From NCBI GenBank assembly GCA_001655205.1, contig LPNZ01009183.1, positions 1 through 23,534 on the forward strand: DNA of 23,534 bases, written 5' to 3'. Both the position numbers and the translations under genes were made by a program. This document shows positions 1 through 9,150 of this stretch, one piece after another. Each line of letters begins with the position of its first letter. Position 1 is the first letter of the stretch. Under the pieces are notes generated by a model. The model saw only the letters and a list, made by a program, of their open reading frames with translations. It searched no databases and was not told the DNA's origin. This DNA is from Lenisia limosa. Its lineage: Eukaryota > Breviatea.

Positions 1-3000
1 TACCTTCAAGGGAGCAACAATGACGCATGATGACACCATCCAAAAGATTGACTTCAGCCCCACTGAGCAGGGGTGGGTGTCTCCAATTTGGTTCAGTCCT
101 AATATTTCAGAGACTCACTTCGAATGTATCTCCTTGACGCTTGTGCTGACCCCGGTAGCCGACCAGACAGAATCTTCCTCTTCGGCAAGGTGGGACTGTT
201 AATATGAAATGGGGGGTTGGAGTATTGTTGGCGATTCTGACCGGCAGGTTGAAGTTCGGCCCGGAGAGTTCGCTTCCACTTGTTGTGCTGTTGAGGGTCT
301 TTTGCGTTGCCTCTATTTCCTTCCAAGAGACAAGCCCCTGAGTAAGGAGCTTTGAAAATTGTATTTATGAAGTACCATCCCAAATATTTTTTTTTGTTGC
401 TGACAACCCTTGATTTTTCAGATGGCGAGGATCAGGATGAAACCGTGATTATGGATGATGTGGATGAGGAAGTCTGCCGCGTACTTGGTAGGAGGGCTTG
501 TGACGGTACAGCACTAACATTGTTTTACCCATGTAGAACGGTCCTGTGGAGTACGGGCATCAGACCAGGTTATGTCCAAACCTGTCAGTCGGAAGTGGGC
601 GTTCGGCAACGGTATTCCCTCAGAGGCTGAGTGGCTCAAAGTGTTCTACGGATTCAACAGTGCGAGGCTCCCCCCCCCCCCCNNNNNNNNNNNNNNNNNN
701 NNNNNNNNNNNNNNNNNNNNNNNNNNNNNNNNNNNNNNNNNNNNNNNNNNNNNNNNNNNNNNNNNNNNNNNNNNNNNNNNNNNNNNNNNNNNNNNNNNNN
801 NNNNNNNNNNAGATAATCATTTCCCACTTCAGTGTCCATAGTTCTCTACTTAACTCACTCATTTAGGGGGAGCTTTGCCTCAAAGTAACTTCAGCGGTCG
901 GACCTATAGCCACGTCAAAGGCGCCAACATCACTGCCTTGGAGCACTTCATCCTCTGGTTAGAAGTGGTTTTGATAGTTGGAAGAGAGTTAAGTTTCATA
1001 TTTGTTTATGAAGAAGTCCTCCATATCATCTCAACAACGTCTGTCTATATCATATTATTCTGACAATTTTAGCCGAAAGATCAAGGGACCATGTTGGATT
1101 GACCTCAAGAATGTGACCCCCAAACATGGCTCGGTAACTGGGACTCGTCATATTCCTAACTTCTCAGTTCTCGCATTGTGCGCAACAGTTTGTTGTCGCC
1201 TCTCCCGACGACTGTGTGGTGGTTGAGAACCCCCCCGAAGCCCCTGTTCTCACTTTCATGTCCCTTTCAATGAAGACCGTAAGGGACGCGTGTCTTACTT
1301 TTGCTGCTTTGCGTCTTCTTTTCTTGATAATTTTGATCTTGTTCAACGTTACCCCCCCTCCCCACCCTTTTACCCTTTAGGCAAGGAACCCAAAAACAGG
1401 CACTCATGAAATCGTGATCATTTCTGGAGGTGGGGGGGGGGTAGCAGATCATTTCCCTTCCAGTAAACAGAGCAGTCCTTTCTGTTTCAGAATATCAGTA
1501 CACACCTTCAGTTGTTGATAATTCGGTGTATTACTTACACCTTCAGTTGTTGATAATTCGGTGTATTACTTACACTTTCAGTTGTTGATAATTCGGTGGT
1601 AGCTGACTGCCCGAAACACGACCAGGTCAGTCAAAGTTTGACACAACTTCTCATTTGTTCGGTCTTTTTTTTTTATCCCTCCAGCCACTCTACCGTTTCG
1701 CAGCCGTGAGGCCTCTCACCGGAACTGTTCTGCCACGCGACACTGCTAATATCGTGACCGGGCCTCCCTTCTTGCATTCTTTTCTTGGCCTGTGTATCCC
1801 TTGAGAGCATGATGTTCACCTCTGACCAATTAGCTCCGAGCAACCGGGGACAATATGCGCTCATTTGATTCGGAAGTTGCCTTATTGAGGTACTTCTTTG
1901 CTATCATTCAAAAGGTAGGGGGGGGGGGGGNNNNNNNNNNNNNNNNNNNNNNNNNNNNNNNNNNNNNNNNNNNNNNNNNNNNNNNNNNNNNNNNNNNCTG
2001 ACGGCATTATCGGGCACAACTTCCTCGGCTACGACTTAGACGTTCTGCTCCACAGATGCCAGTCCCTCAAGGTGGGTTTGGTCACCCTAAATTTCAATAT
2101 AGTGCTGTGTTTTGAGTTGCTGGTTTTTCATTTCACTGTCTTCGTTTACCCCCCCCCCCCCNNNNNNNNNNNNNNNNNNNNNNNNNNNNNNNNNNNNNNN
2201 NNNNNNNNGCCAAAGTTGAGCAGCGGCTCCGGCGGCTCTGGAGAGTCGACCTGGGGCGAGAGAATGATTATGGCAGGCCGGCTTGTTGTCGATACCTGGG
2301 TGTCCTCCAGAGTGAGTTTGAGGTGACGGTCACGAGCGATTCTGACACTGTAGGAACTTGTGAGAGAAAACAACTATGAACTTGGCACGTTAGCTCGAAG
2401 ACATCTCAAAATGGACCGCACTACTCTCTTAAGAGAACATTTGCCATCCTTCTTCTCGACCCCTTCTGGAATTGTGGATGTCATGAGGTACGCTGGGCTT
2501 GTCATTAGAGCTTATTATCTCCAAATTTTTTACCATTCAGACACACTCTCAATGATGCCTACCTCGTTATTCGGCTCACGTTCACCCTCAACATCATTCC
2601 CCTCTCTAAGCAGCTGAGCAACTTGTCAGGCGCCTTGTGGGCACGAACTCTTCAGGTTGGGAGGAAATGCTCCAGCACTCATAATCATTGTTAGGGGAGT
2701 GCTGAAATGCTCTCATACTCACAACCATTTCACCAATATAGGGCGGGAGGTCCGAAAGAAGCGAATTCCTTCTCCTCCATCATTTCAGCCAGTTGAAGTT
2801 CATTGTCCCCGATAAGGTATACTCAAGGTCCCCCTTTATTTAGTCCATTTTTTTTGTGGGGGCTTTAACTCGATGGTGATTTTTTTAGGAAAAAAGAGAT
2901 AAGAAAAAGAAGATGCATTACGAGGGAGGACTTGTACTTGACCCTAAGAGAGGTATTTGGTCATATCATCTGGTGACAATAACCCCCCCAGGCTTCTATG

Positions 3001-6000
3001 ATACCGCCGTTCTCCTTTTGGATTTCAACTCGCTCTACCCGAGCATTATCCGAGAGTACAACATTTGCTTCACCACTGTCGACACTTCAAATCTCAATGA
3101 GGTTGGCTGTGTACAAGCATCAATTAATTGGACAACAACTGACAATAACCGTACAGGAGGATGGCCAAATTGCCCCAGTGCCGCGTGCCGGCATTCCCGA
3201 AGGACTCCTCCCCAAAATCATCAAAATGTGCGTACCTTTCGTAGCTTTTCGTACGGCGTCTTTGTTTTTGTTGTCGTTTTCCTGCTTTGAACTGTCTTAC
3301 TGATATTTTCATTGATGTGCTATCTGGATCGAAAACTTGTTCAGTATCTTTACGCCAAATATTCCATTCGAATTACACATCATGACAGCCTAGGTTGATT
3401 GACAAACGAAGGGCTGTGAAGGCTTTGATGAAGAACGAAGTCGACGAGTCCAAATCCAAAGTCCTCAATATTAAGCAGATGGCGTTTAAGCTCACCGCCA
3501 ACTCGGTAGGCTGACTACTGGCTTGGTGGTGCTATCGCAGTTTAATCCTTTAGCTCTACGGTTACTTGGGTTTCGAAATGTCACGGTTCTACGCAATGCC
3601 ACTCGCTGCTCTGATCACCAGTCTCGTATGCGGGGATTTGAGGAAATAGAGTTATTGCTTATCTTTTCAAATAAGCACGATATATTGCCAGCTAACAGTT
3701 AAGGGTCGAGACATTCTCTCAATGACTGTTGACGACGCCAAGACTCTTGGATATGATGTGCGAGGGGGATATGTAAAGTCTTAATTTCATTAATATTTCT
3801 GGCGTTTGCTGATAGTATAGGTTGTATATGGTGACACCGACTCCATCATGGTCCACACTGCCACCCAAGATCTCAACGAAATCCTGAGAATTGGAGACGA
3901 GTACGATGGGTCTCTTTTTGGATTTTCATAATTATCGTTTCACGGACGCAGTGATGCAGACCAGCAAAATCATTAATGTTTCGACAATAGAGTGGAAAAA
4001 ATATTTTGTTTTTGTGTGTGTGTGTGTGGATTACACAGACCTGACTTTTTAGAATCAAAAAGGTAGTCAACCAGAAGCGTTCAGTGTTGGAAATCGAGAT
4101 AGACGGAATTTTCAAGAACATGCTCCTCCTCAGAAAGAAGAAATACGCTGCTGTGCTGCTGACCCAAGGTAAGCAAAATACAAAACGTATATCATATAGT
4201 GATAAATATGTATTATAATATATATATGACTAAACTGAACTGATATTTAGGCCGTAACGGCTGGGAAGAAACACGAGAGCTTAAGGGTCTTGATTTGGTC
4301 CGTCGTGATTGGTCAATTATCGCTAAGGAGGCTAGCCAGTAGGGAGGGGGGGGGTATCTACGGCTGNNNNNNNNNNNNNNNNNNNNNNNNNNNNNNNNNN
4401 NNNNNNNNNNNNNNNNNNNNNNNNNNNNNNNNNNNNNNNNNNNNNNNNNNNNNNNNNNNNNNNNNNNNNNNNNNNNNNNNNNNNNNNNNNNNNNCAGGGT
4501 AGGGTACCCTCCTTGCTTTGTTTCAACATCTAACAATGCAGACAATGGACTTCAGTAAGTTCCTAATCACCAAGTCCTTAACCAAAGCTCCCGAGCAATA
4601 CCCCAACGGCAAGACTCTGCCGCATGTTAAGGTTGCTCTTGATATGAGACTGGAGGTTAGTGTTAATGTTGTTTGCATGTTGCTCCAAATACCCATGTTG
4701 AAATAAAGAGTAGTGGCGTTTGTTTGTGACTGCCCAGGGTATCCCACTGCACCAAGGCCAGGTCATCCCCTACGTTATTGTGAAAGGAGAGTCGAGTGCT
4801 GTGTCTGAGAGAGCAATGCACCCCGACACGTTCACGAGGAGGCAAGAACAAGGTAGGCTTCCTGTCTGGTCGACTATTATGGAGTCCTTGAGATAGCCTT
4901 ACTGTTCAGAGGGAGATCAAGCCCCAGAGCTTGACTACACCTGGTATCTTTCTCAACAGGTGGTTGGGAAATGGTAAACTAGAATGAAAGTTGGACGCTT
5001 GCCCTTTTAACGTTTCACCATCATCCCAGGTGTACCCTACAGTGTCCCGTCTTTGTGATGTCATTGAAGGTACTGATGCTGGCCGTGTTGCCTCCTGCTT
5101 AGGCCTTGACATTCTCAAGTACGCCGGCAAATACGACGATGACGAGGAGGTTAGGGGGAGGGGGTCTGGCATTTTGTGTTGATTCGAAGGCAGTTGTAAC
5201 ATCTTCAGAACACATCGCAGATCAACCTTGACGACGCGCAGAGATTCGCAAACTGCCCTCGCTTGGAGGTGAGTCCCCCTCCCCTTGGAATAGTGGTTTA
5301 AACGTCTTTGTTTTTTGTTTCACCCAGGGGCACATTTGGTTGTGAAACTCTTCAAAGGCTGGCTCGAGCTTATTTCTGTTTGAATATTGTTGTCATCTGG
5401 CTTTTTGTCTAGTTTTAGCATTGGTTGCTCGTGTTTGTTATTGCTTGTTTTTTTTGTTTTTTGTTTGTTGGAGTTTCAGATTATTCGGTTCGTGATTACC
5501 TTTACGCTAATATTCTTCATCGAAATTTCCTTCGTTTTACCCCCCCCCNNNNNNNNNNNNNNNNNNNNNNNNNNNNNNNNNNNNNNNNNNNNNNNNNNNN
5601 NNNNNNNNCGAATATCCCACTGTATCTTACTATTTTCAGATTCCCTGTCCTTGTGGCTCGTCTTTCAGTTTTGATGTGAACCGACCGTTTGTGGGAATCA
5701 TCTCTAAGGCGAAACCTTTGCCTTTTGTCATTATTTGACGGTATAGTGACGGAGAATCACCTTTCATGTGCGGTACTTGCTTCAAGAAAACTCCAAAGGA
5801 AAAGTCAGCAGTGTCTTAACATTGTATTTTGTTCAAATCCTTCTTGCATGGAAATTAACCTCCCAGGGTTTTTGCCAATATGAAGAGTCAGATCAGAGGT
5901 TTCCAAGCAGAGCTTTATCAGTCAGAACTCTTGTATGCTTCTGGCTATTTCTGTGGCTTTTTATTATCCATTCACATGATGAATACTCACCCCCCCCCCC

Positions 6001-6698
6001 CCANNNNNNNNNNNNNNNNNNNNNNNNNNNNNNNNNNNNNNNNNNNNNNNNNNNNNNNNNNNNNNNNNNNNNNNNNNNNNNNNNNNNNNNNNNNNNNNNN
6101 NNNNNNNNNNNNNNNNNNNNNNNNNNNNNNNNNNNNNNNNNNNNNNNNNNNNNNNNNNNNNNNNNNNNNNNNNNNNNNNNNNNNNNNNNNNNNNCACACC
6201 CAGCTTGACTTCTACCATCATATGGTCACTCCCTCAAGGCATCACAAGGTTTGAAAACTAAGGCATGTGCCTACCTGCTCTCGGAGTTTATGCAAGATTT
6301 TGAGTATTGTCATCATATCACCACCCAGGGATCAGAGGAGCGGCAAAGGGCACTGATGGAGACTTTGTCGTCGTCAGACAAGGACGACCTGACCTTCCTC
6401 TCACACCATATGTCCGCGATTTTGGACAAAAACAGCATGCACAGGTAAGGCTCATGCTATTGGCTTCCTTTGTTATGTGTGTAATAGATGGTGCCCATCT
6501 GTTTCTCCAAATTGTTCTTCTGTCGTTTGTTACCCCCCCCCCCCCNNNNNNNNNNNNNNNNNNNNNNNNNNNNNNNNNNNNNNNNNNNNNNNNNNNNNNN
6601 NNNNNNNNNNNNNNNNNNNNNNNNNNNNNNNNNGTGGAACAAAAAGCGGCGGTATTTCAGCTGATCTGTCACGGGCTGCTGCTGTGATGTATTACTAA
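1..6698 (+). CDS. POLA1: DNA polymerase alpha catalytic subunit (5' partial, about 37 exons)
   Basis: Family B replicative polymerase that extends primase RNA primers in the nucleus. The 5' end lies outside the window; the stop TAA is at 6696-6698. Exons read: 2-72, 111-189, 248-342, 422-487, 537-659, 867-957, 1073-1133, 1168-1278, 1381-1429, 1582-1625, 1685-1753, 1834-1914, 1998(gap)-2071, 2209(gap)-2311, 2354-2487, 2541-2655, 2742-2816, 2889-2952, 2992-3101, 3157-3227, 3394-3505, 3554-3620, 3699-3757, 3821-3900, 4053-4168, 4251-4338, 4542-4655, 4738-4852, 4910-4959, 5030-5149, 5209-5268, 5640-5686, 5747-5803, 5867-5920, gap-6224, about 6287 (or 6263)-6444, gap-6698. Phases agree at every join that is not inside a gap. 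Family landmarks seen in order: [103 protein letters not shown] and C-terminal Cys pairs. At least two exons are lost in gaps. The exon ends near 3620 and 6263-6287 are uncertain. Confidence 0.96.
683..810. other. Assembly gap (N) inside a POLA1 intron
   Basis: Run of 128 N directly after a 13-base poly-C run. The exon before ends at 659 (donor GTGCGA) and the next begins at 867; their phases join correctly, so no coding sequence needs to be missing here. Confidence 0.9.
1502..1598 (+). repeat. 35-bp tandem repeat, about 2.8 copies, spanning a 3' splice site
   Basis: Copies lie at 1502-1536, 1537-1571 and 1572-1598. They are identical except for CCTTCAG versus CTTTCAG in the third. Each copy contains a pyrimidine-rich stretch ending in CAG followed by the first bases of the POLA1 exon that begins at 1582. 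Only the third acceptor gives an open frame ([15 protein letters not shown]). Splicing at the first copy runs into an in-frame TGA, and at the second into an in-frame TAG. Confidence 0.95.
2992..3844 (+). other. POLA1: POLA1 palm-domain catalytic motifs A, B and C
   Basis: Motif A (DFNSLYPS, 3021-3044) carries the first metal-binding Asp. Motif B (KLTANS, 3488-3505, continued as LYG at 3554-3562) is split by an intron in the middle of the motif. Motif C (YGDTDS, 3827-3844) holds the two Asp residues typical of family B polymerases. All residues needed for polymerisation are therefore present. The SLYPS/YGDTDS pattern is shared by family B, but the flanking sequence (for example [25 protein letters not shown]) is specific to polymerase alpha. 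Confidence 0.95.
4013..4028 (+). repeat. (TG)8 microsatellite in a POLA1 intron
   Basis: Eight uninterrupted TG units inside intron 3901-4052. No coding effect. Confidence 0.95.
4367..4494. other. Assembly gap (N) that probably hides a POLA1 exon
   Basis: Run of 128 N between exon 4251-4338 (ending at [12 protein letters not shown]) and exon 4542-4655 (starting [14 protein letters not shown]). Pol alpha proteins have several dozen residues between these points, so an exon is expected in the gap or next to it. A poly-G run (4344-4353) lies just upstream, inside the intron. Confidence 0.8.
5209..6224 (+). other. POLA1: POLA1 C-terminal zinc module (partly lost in a gap)
   Basis: In Pol alpha the C-terminal zinc module binds the B subunit and primase. 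Exons 5209-5268, 5640-5686 and 5747-5803 join to give [38 protein letters not shown], with Cys pairs CPC and CGTC that fit the first zinc site. Exon 5867-5920 ([15 protein letters not shown]) fits the helix that follows. The second zinc site should lie in the N run at 6004-6194. Coding resumes at 6195 as HTQLDFYHH. The module is assigned by position and Cys spacing. Confidence 0.82.
6004..6194. other. Assembly gap (N) covering part of the POLA1 zinc module
   Basis: Run of 191 N, the longest in the window, directly after a poly-C run (5991-6002). Sequence for the second Cys cluster of Pol alpha is missing between exon 5867-5920 and the coding that resumes at 6195. Confidence 0.8.
6546..6633. 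other. Assembly gap (N) before the last POLA1 exon
   Basis: Run of 88 N after a poly-C run (6533-6545). The acceptor of the last exon is in or close to the gap. Coding after it reads [20 protein letters not shown] and then stop, which resembles the end of Pol alpha (a short Leu/Ala-rich tail). Confidence 0.75.
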
Positions 6699-7094
6699 TG
6701 GTCGCGTTCTATTGTACTTTTGTTGTTTTGTTTTACATGTATTGTTGTTTTGAGCCTTTACCTGGTTGGAACACCGCCGCCTTGGGAACAAATGGCAATC
6801 CAAACAGCTAAGAATTAGATGAGTTCTCAGTTTGGATTGCATCCACTTTGGTTATTTAACTCAAATTTAACTAGAGTTTACCAGGTTTAAGAATATGAAT
6901 TTAACTCGGTGGGAACGAGGATGAAAAACAACCAAAGAGCTTAGCGGAGGAATTATGCCCGGTGCGTACCGGGAAGTTGTAGTTCGGTGTTCTTCCCTTC
7001 TTCCCGAAATCTACGGACTGAAAAGGAAGTATAACCAGGGACCGTCCGGGCTGGTAGAGAATCGTGTTCTCTCCACTCTCTCCTCCTCTCCATA
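6699..7094. other. POLA1 - PX gene intergenic region
   Basis: 396 bp between the POLA1 stop and the ATG of the next gene on the same strand. No supported exon. It holds a hairpin-forming inverted repeat (GCAATCCAAAC at 6795-6805, its complement at 6830-6840) and a small perfect stem-loop (CCCGGT-GCGT-ACCGGG, 6958-6973). The first part should hold the POLA1 3' UTR and the second the promoter and 5' UTR of the PX gene. Confidence 0.7.
6795..6840 (+). other. Inverted repeat, 11-bp perfect arms, downstream of POLA1
   Basis: Arms GCAATCCAAAC and GTTTGGATTGC are exact complements separated by 24 nt. It lies 97 nt after the POLA1 stop, so it could be a hairpin in the 3' UTR or just past the transcript end. 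Its function is unknown. Confidence 0.8.
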
Positions 7095-9047
7095 ATGTAT
7101 GTTTCACCATCCATTGACTTGAGCCTACCACTGGTTTGCTCAGCAAAAGTCACAAAAGCTAAAGTTGTCAAGGTTGAATCAAGCACTTTTGCAGTGGGTC
7201 CAGGACTTCAGGACTTTTTCCCTCTGTTTTTTTTTTGTTCCCCTGTTTTTATTCCATGAGGAGTACCTTGTGACTGTTTCCATCTGTGGACGACGAATTG
7301 AAGCATGGAGAAGATACTCAGACTTCAGAAGAGCGTATGATGAAGTATGTTCATTCAGGATAGCTTTTATTGTTTTTGTTGTTTACATCGGATGACATGC
7401 TTCAGATTTCCCCATACAGTGCAACAATGCCCCCCTTCCCAAAGAAAGTCCTAATTAGCAACCTGGTCAGAGATGGTTTGTGATCATCATAATAATTAAT
7501 GAATTTCAAGGGGTTAATTTTTTAATTAAAAAAGGACAGGATTGGGGGGAGCTTCCAACAAGGATATTCTCTGAAAACTTGATTTTTAAAAGAAGCTTCT
7601 CCAACTTTCTTCCTTCTCGAATGCATGAGATTTATCCCTTCTTCTCCAATTCTCTTCCAATAATCAATGATTGTTACGGCAAACATGTGTCCTTGAGAAT
7701 GCTATAATTCATATCCAGTTTTCAACAAAAGCAGTGTTTCCTTATCCATCAGAAGCCACAAGTTATACGACAACGCATCTCTGCCTTAAACACGTGGCTT
7801 CATTCAGTGATGATGGTGGGTACTGGTTCATGGATATATTTCAAGATATTAATTACTTCATTTTTTTTGTTTTAATAGTACAGGTTCCTCATTTATCAAG
7901 AAACCCCTACATTCAACTCCTTGTTGGTATTTCGGTAGGTAGCTCCATCCACATATTCTGGTACCCTAAGGAATCCAGCTGCGTCTCTCACCTTCAAGAC
8001 ACACCCATCCTCCCTCAACACGACGGAAGAAATCATGATCAACAATTTTCATGGGCCAGCTGGTGGGTCTTCACACCTCTTTTACTGCTACAATGAATCT
8101 CTGAAAACAATATGGAAGCTAACAAAACCATTTTTTAGGAGCTCAACTATCTATTTGAGTCTTTTTTTTTCCCAAACTTCATTCAAATATTTTTTCACAC
8201 CTCCAAGACGGACCGGGAATTTTGTCAGTTTTGGGACAGGGCAGTCTTGGCTTCTCTATTCGGGTTGCTCCGTCCATTGAGGGGCTTGTTGAGGGTTCAG
8301 AAGCATCAAAACACATAGGCAAAGACTCTCACACTCTCAAGTAGGGGTATTGGGAGATTGTTGGTCTGAATGTAAGTTAATAATGTAGGGCACTTTTGAC
8401 AGAAGGATCGTACTGGATGATTGAATGCTCAAGGTGATTGTTCAGTTTGACAAGATTGGCATCTTTTTCTCCTATTTCGAAACAGGAACTAATGGATTCT
8501 TTAGACTCTTTACACTGGAAAGTCTCAGATGGGTACCACTGAAGTCTCAGAGTCACAGGTGCTGCCCCTCCATCGCCACCCCGAAAGCTATTGATGCAAA
8601 AGTTGTCTATAATTTTCTGTTTTCTTTTTTTAAGGAGGCTTATTTGGAGAAATTTGCTTATATTCTAGATCTCAGGAGGAGAAGAAGAGACTATAGTTGA
8701 AGAAGTAACAGTTGAAGAAGAGAAGTTGCCAACTTATAATGACGTTGCAGCTTCGGAGGTACAGCCTTCTGCTCCTGCTAGCAATGTGGGTGTTAATTTC
8801 CTCCCCAAGAGTCTACAATGGTGACATGAACCGTTTAGATTTTGTGGACGGTTTTCTTTACCACAGTTTTCATTATCCAGGCATCCGCTACAGCGGAAAC
8901 AGCAATGCCAGTCACACCACCTGCACCTGTTGAAACCGAAGTTAGTGCAAACAGATCAGATGCTTTATCCACATTCCCATTCATAGAGTTTTGCTGACTA
9001 CACAGAAAACCAATGAGGTCCTGCCTTCAGCCCCTCCCCTCGAGTAA
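7095..9047 (+). CDS. PX-domain protein, sorting-nexin-like (12 exons, about 308 aa)
   Basis: PX domains bind phosphoinositides on endosomal membranes; this is likely a membrane-trafficking adaptor. Exons: 7095-7193, 7261-7344, 7406-7465, 7753-7815, 7884-7926, 7979-8062, 8208-8340, 8389-8433, 8505 (or 8529)-8601, 8669-8785, 8881-8940, 9006-9047. All phases agree. The PX core (residues about 15-117) shows EYLVTVSICGRRIEAWRRYSDF with the lipid-binding RRYS (50-53), a MPPFPKKVLISNL proline loop, then QRISALNTWL and VPHLSRNPYIQLLV. Residues about 118-236 are not recognised (contains GQGSLGFSIRVAPSIEGLV). The tail is acidic and Pro/Ala-rich with LPTYNDV and ends SAPPLE. The alternative start of exon 9 changes length by 8 residues. 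No BAR domain is evident, so the subclass is open. Confidence 0.85.
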
Positions 9048-9150
9048 CTCAAGTTTTTATGGTATATTTATTAAAGCTAAAGTCCATGGACTGTGTGATA
9101 TTTATTGAAAGTTGGAATGACCATAAGAAGTACCATAAGAGCAGACAGGT
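9048..9150. other. Convergent 3' region between the PX gene and DPH5
   Basis: Only 103 bp separate the two stop codons, so the 3' UTRs of these tail-to-tail genes probably meet or overlap. It is AT-rich with several A/T-rich candidates for polyadenylation on either strand, none of them decisive. Confidence 0.6.

Noticed and set aside
1502-1598. CRISPR-like reading of the 35-bp repeat
   Set aside because: The repeats are directly adjacent with no spacers, and lie inside a eukaryotic intron.
5768-6254. Plus-strand frames reading through N and poly-C
   Set aside because: They cross an assembly gap and run out of frame with POLA1 exons; the N-derived residues create artificial length.
7927-7938. 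A 12-nt intron in the PX gene (GTATTTCGGTAG) that would also restore a frame
   Set aside because: Far below any plausible intron size. A 52-nt intron (7927-7978) keeps the phase and gives a sensible join.
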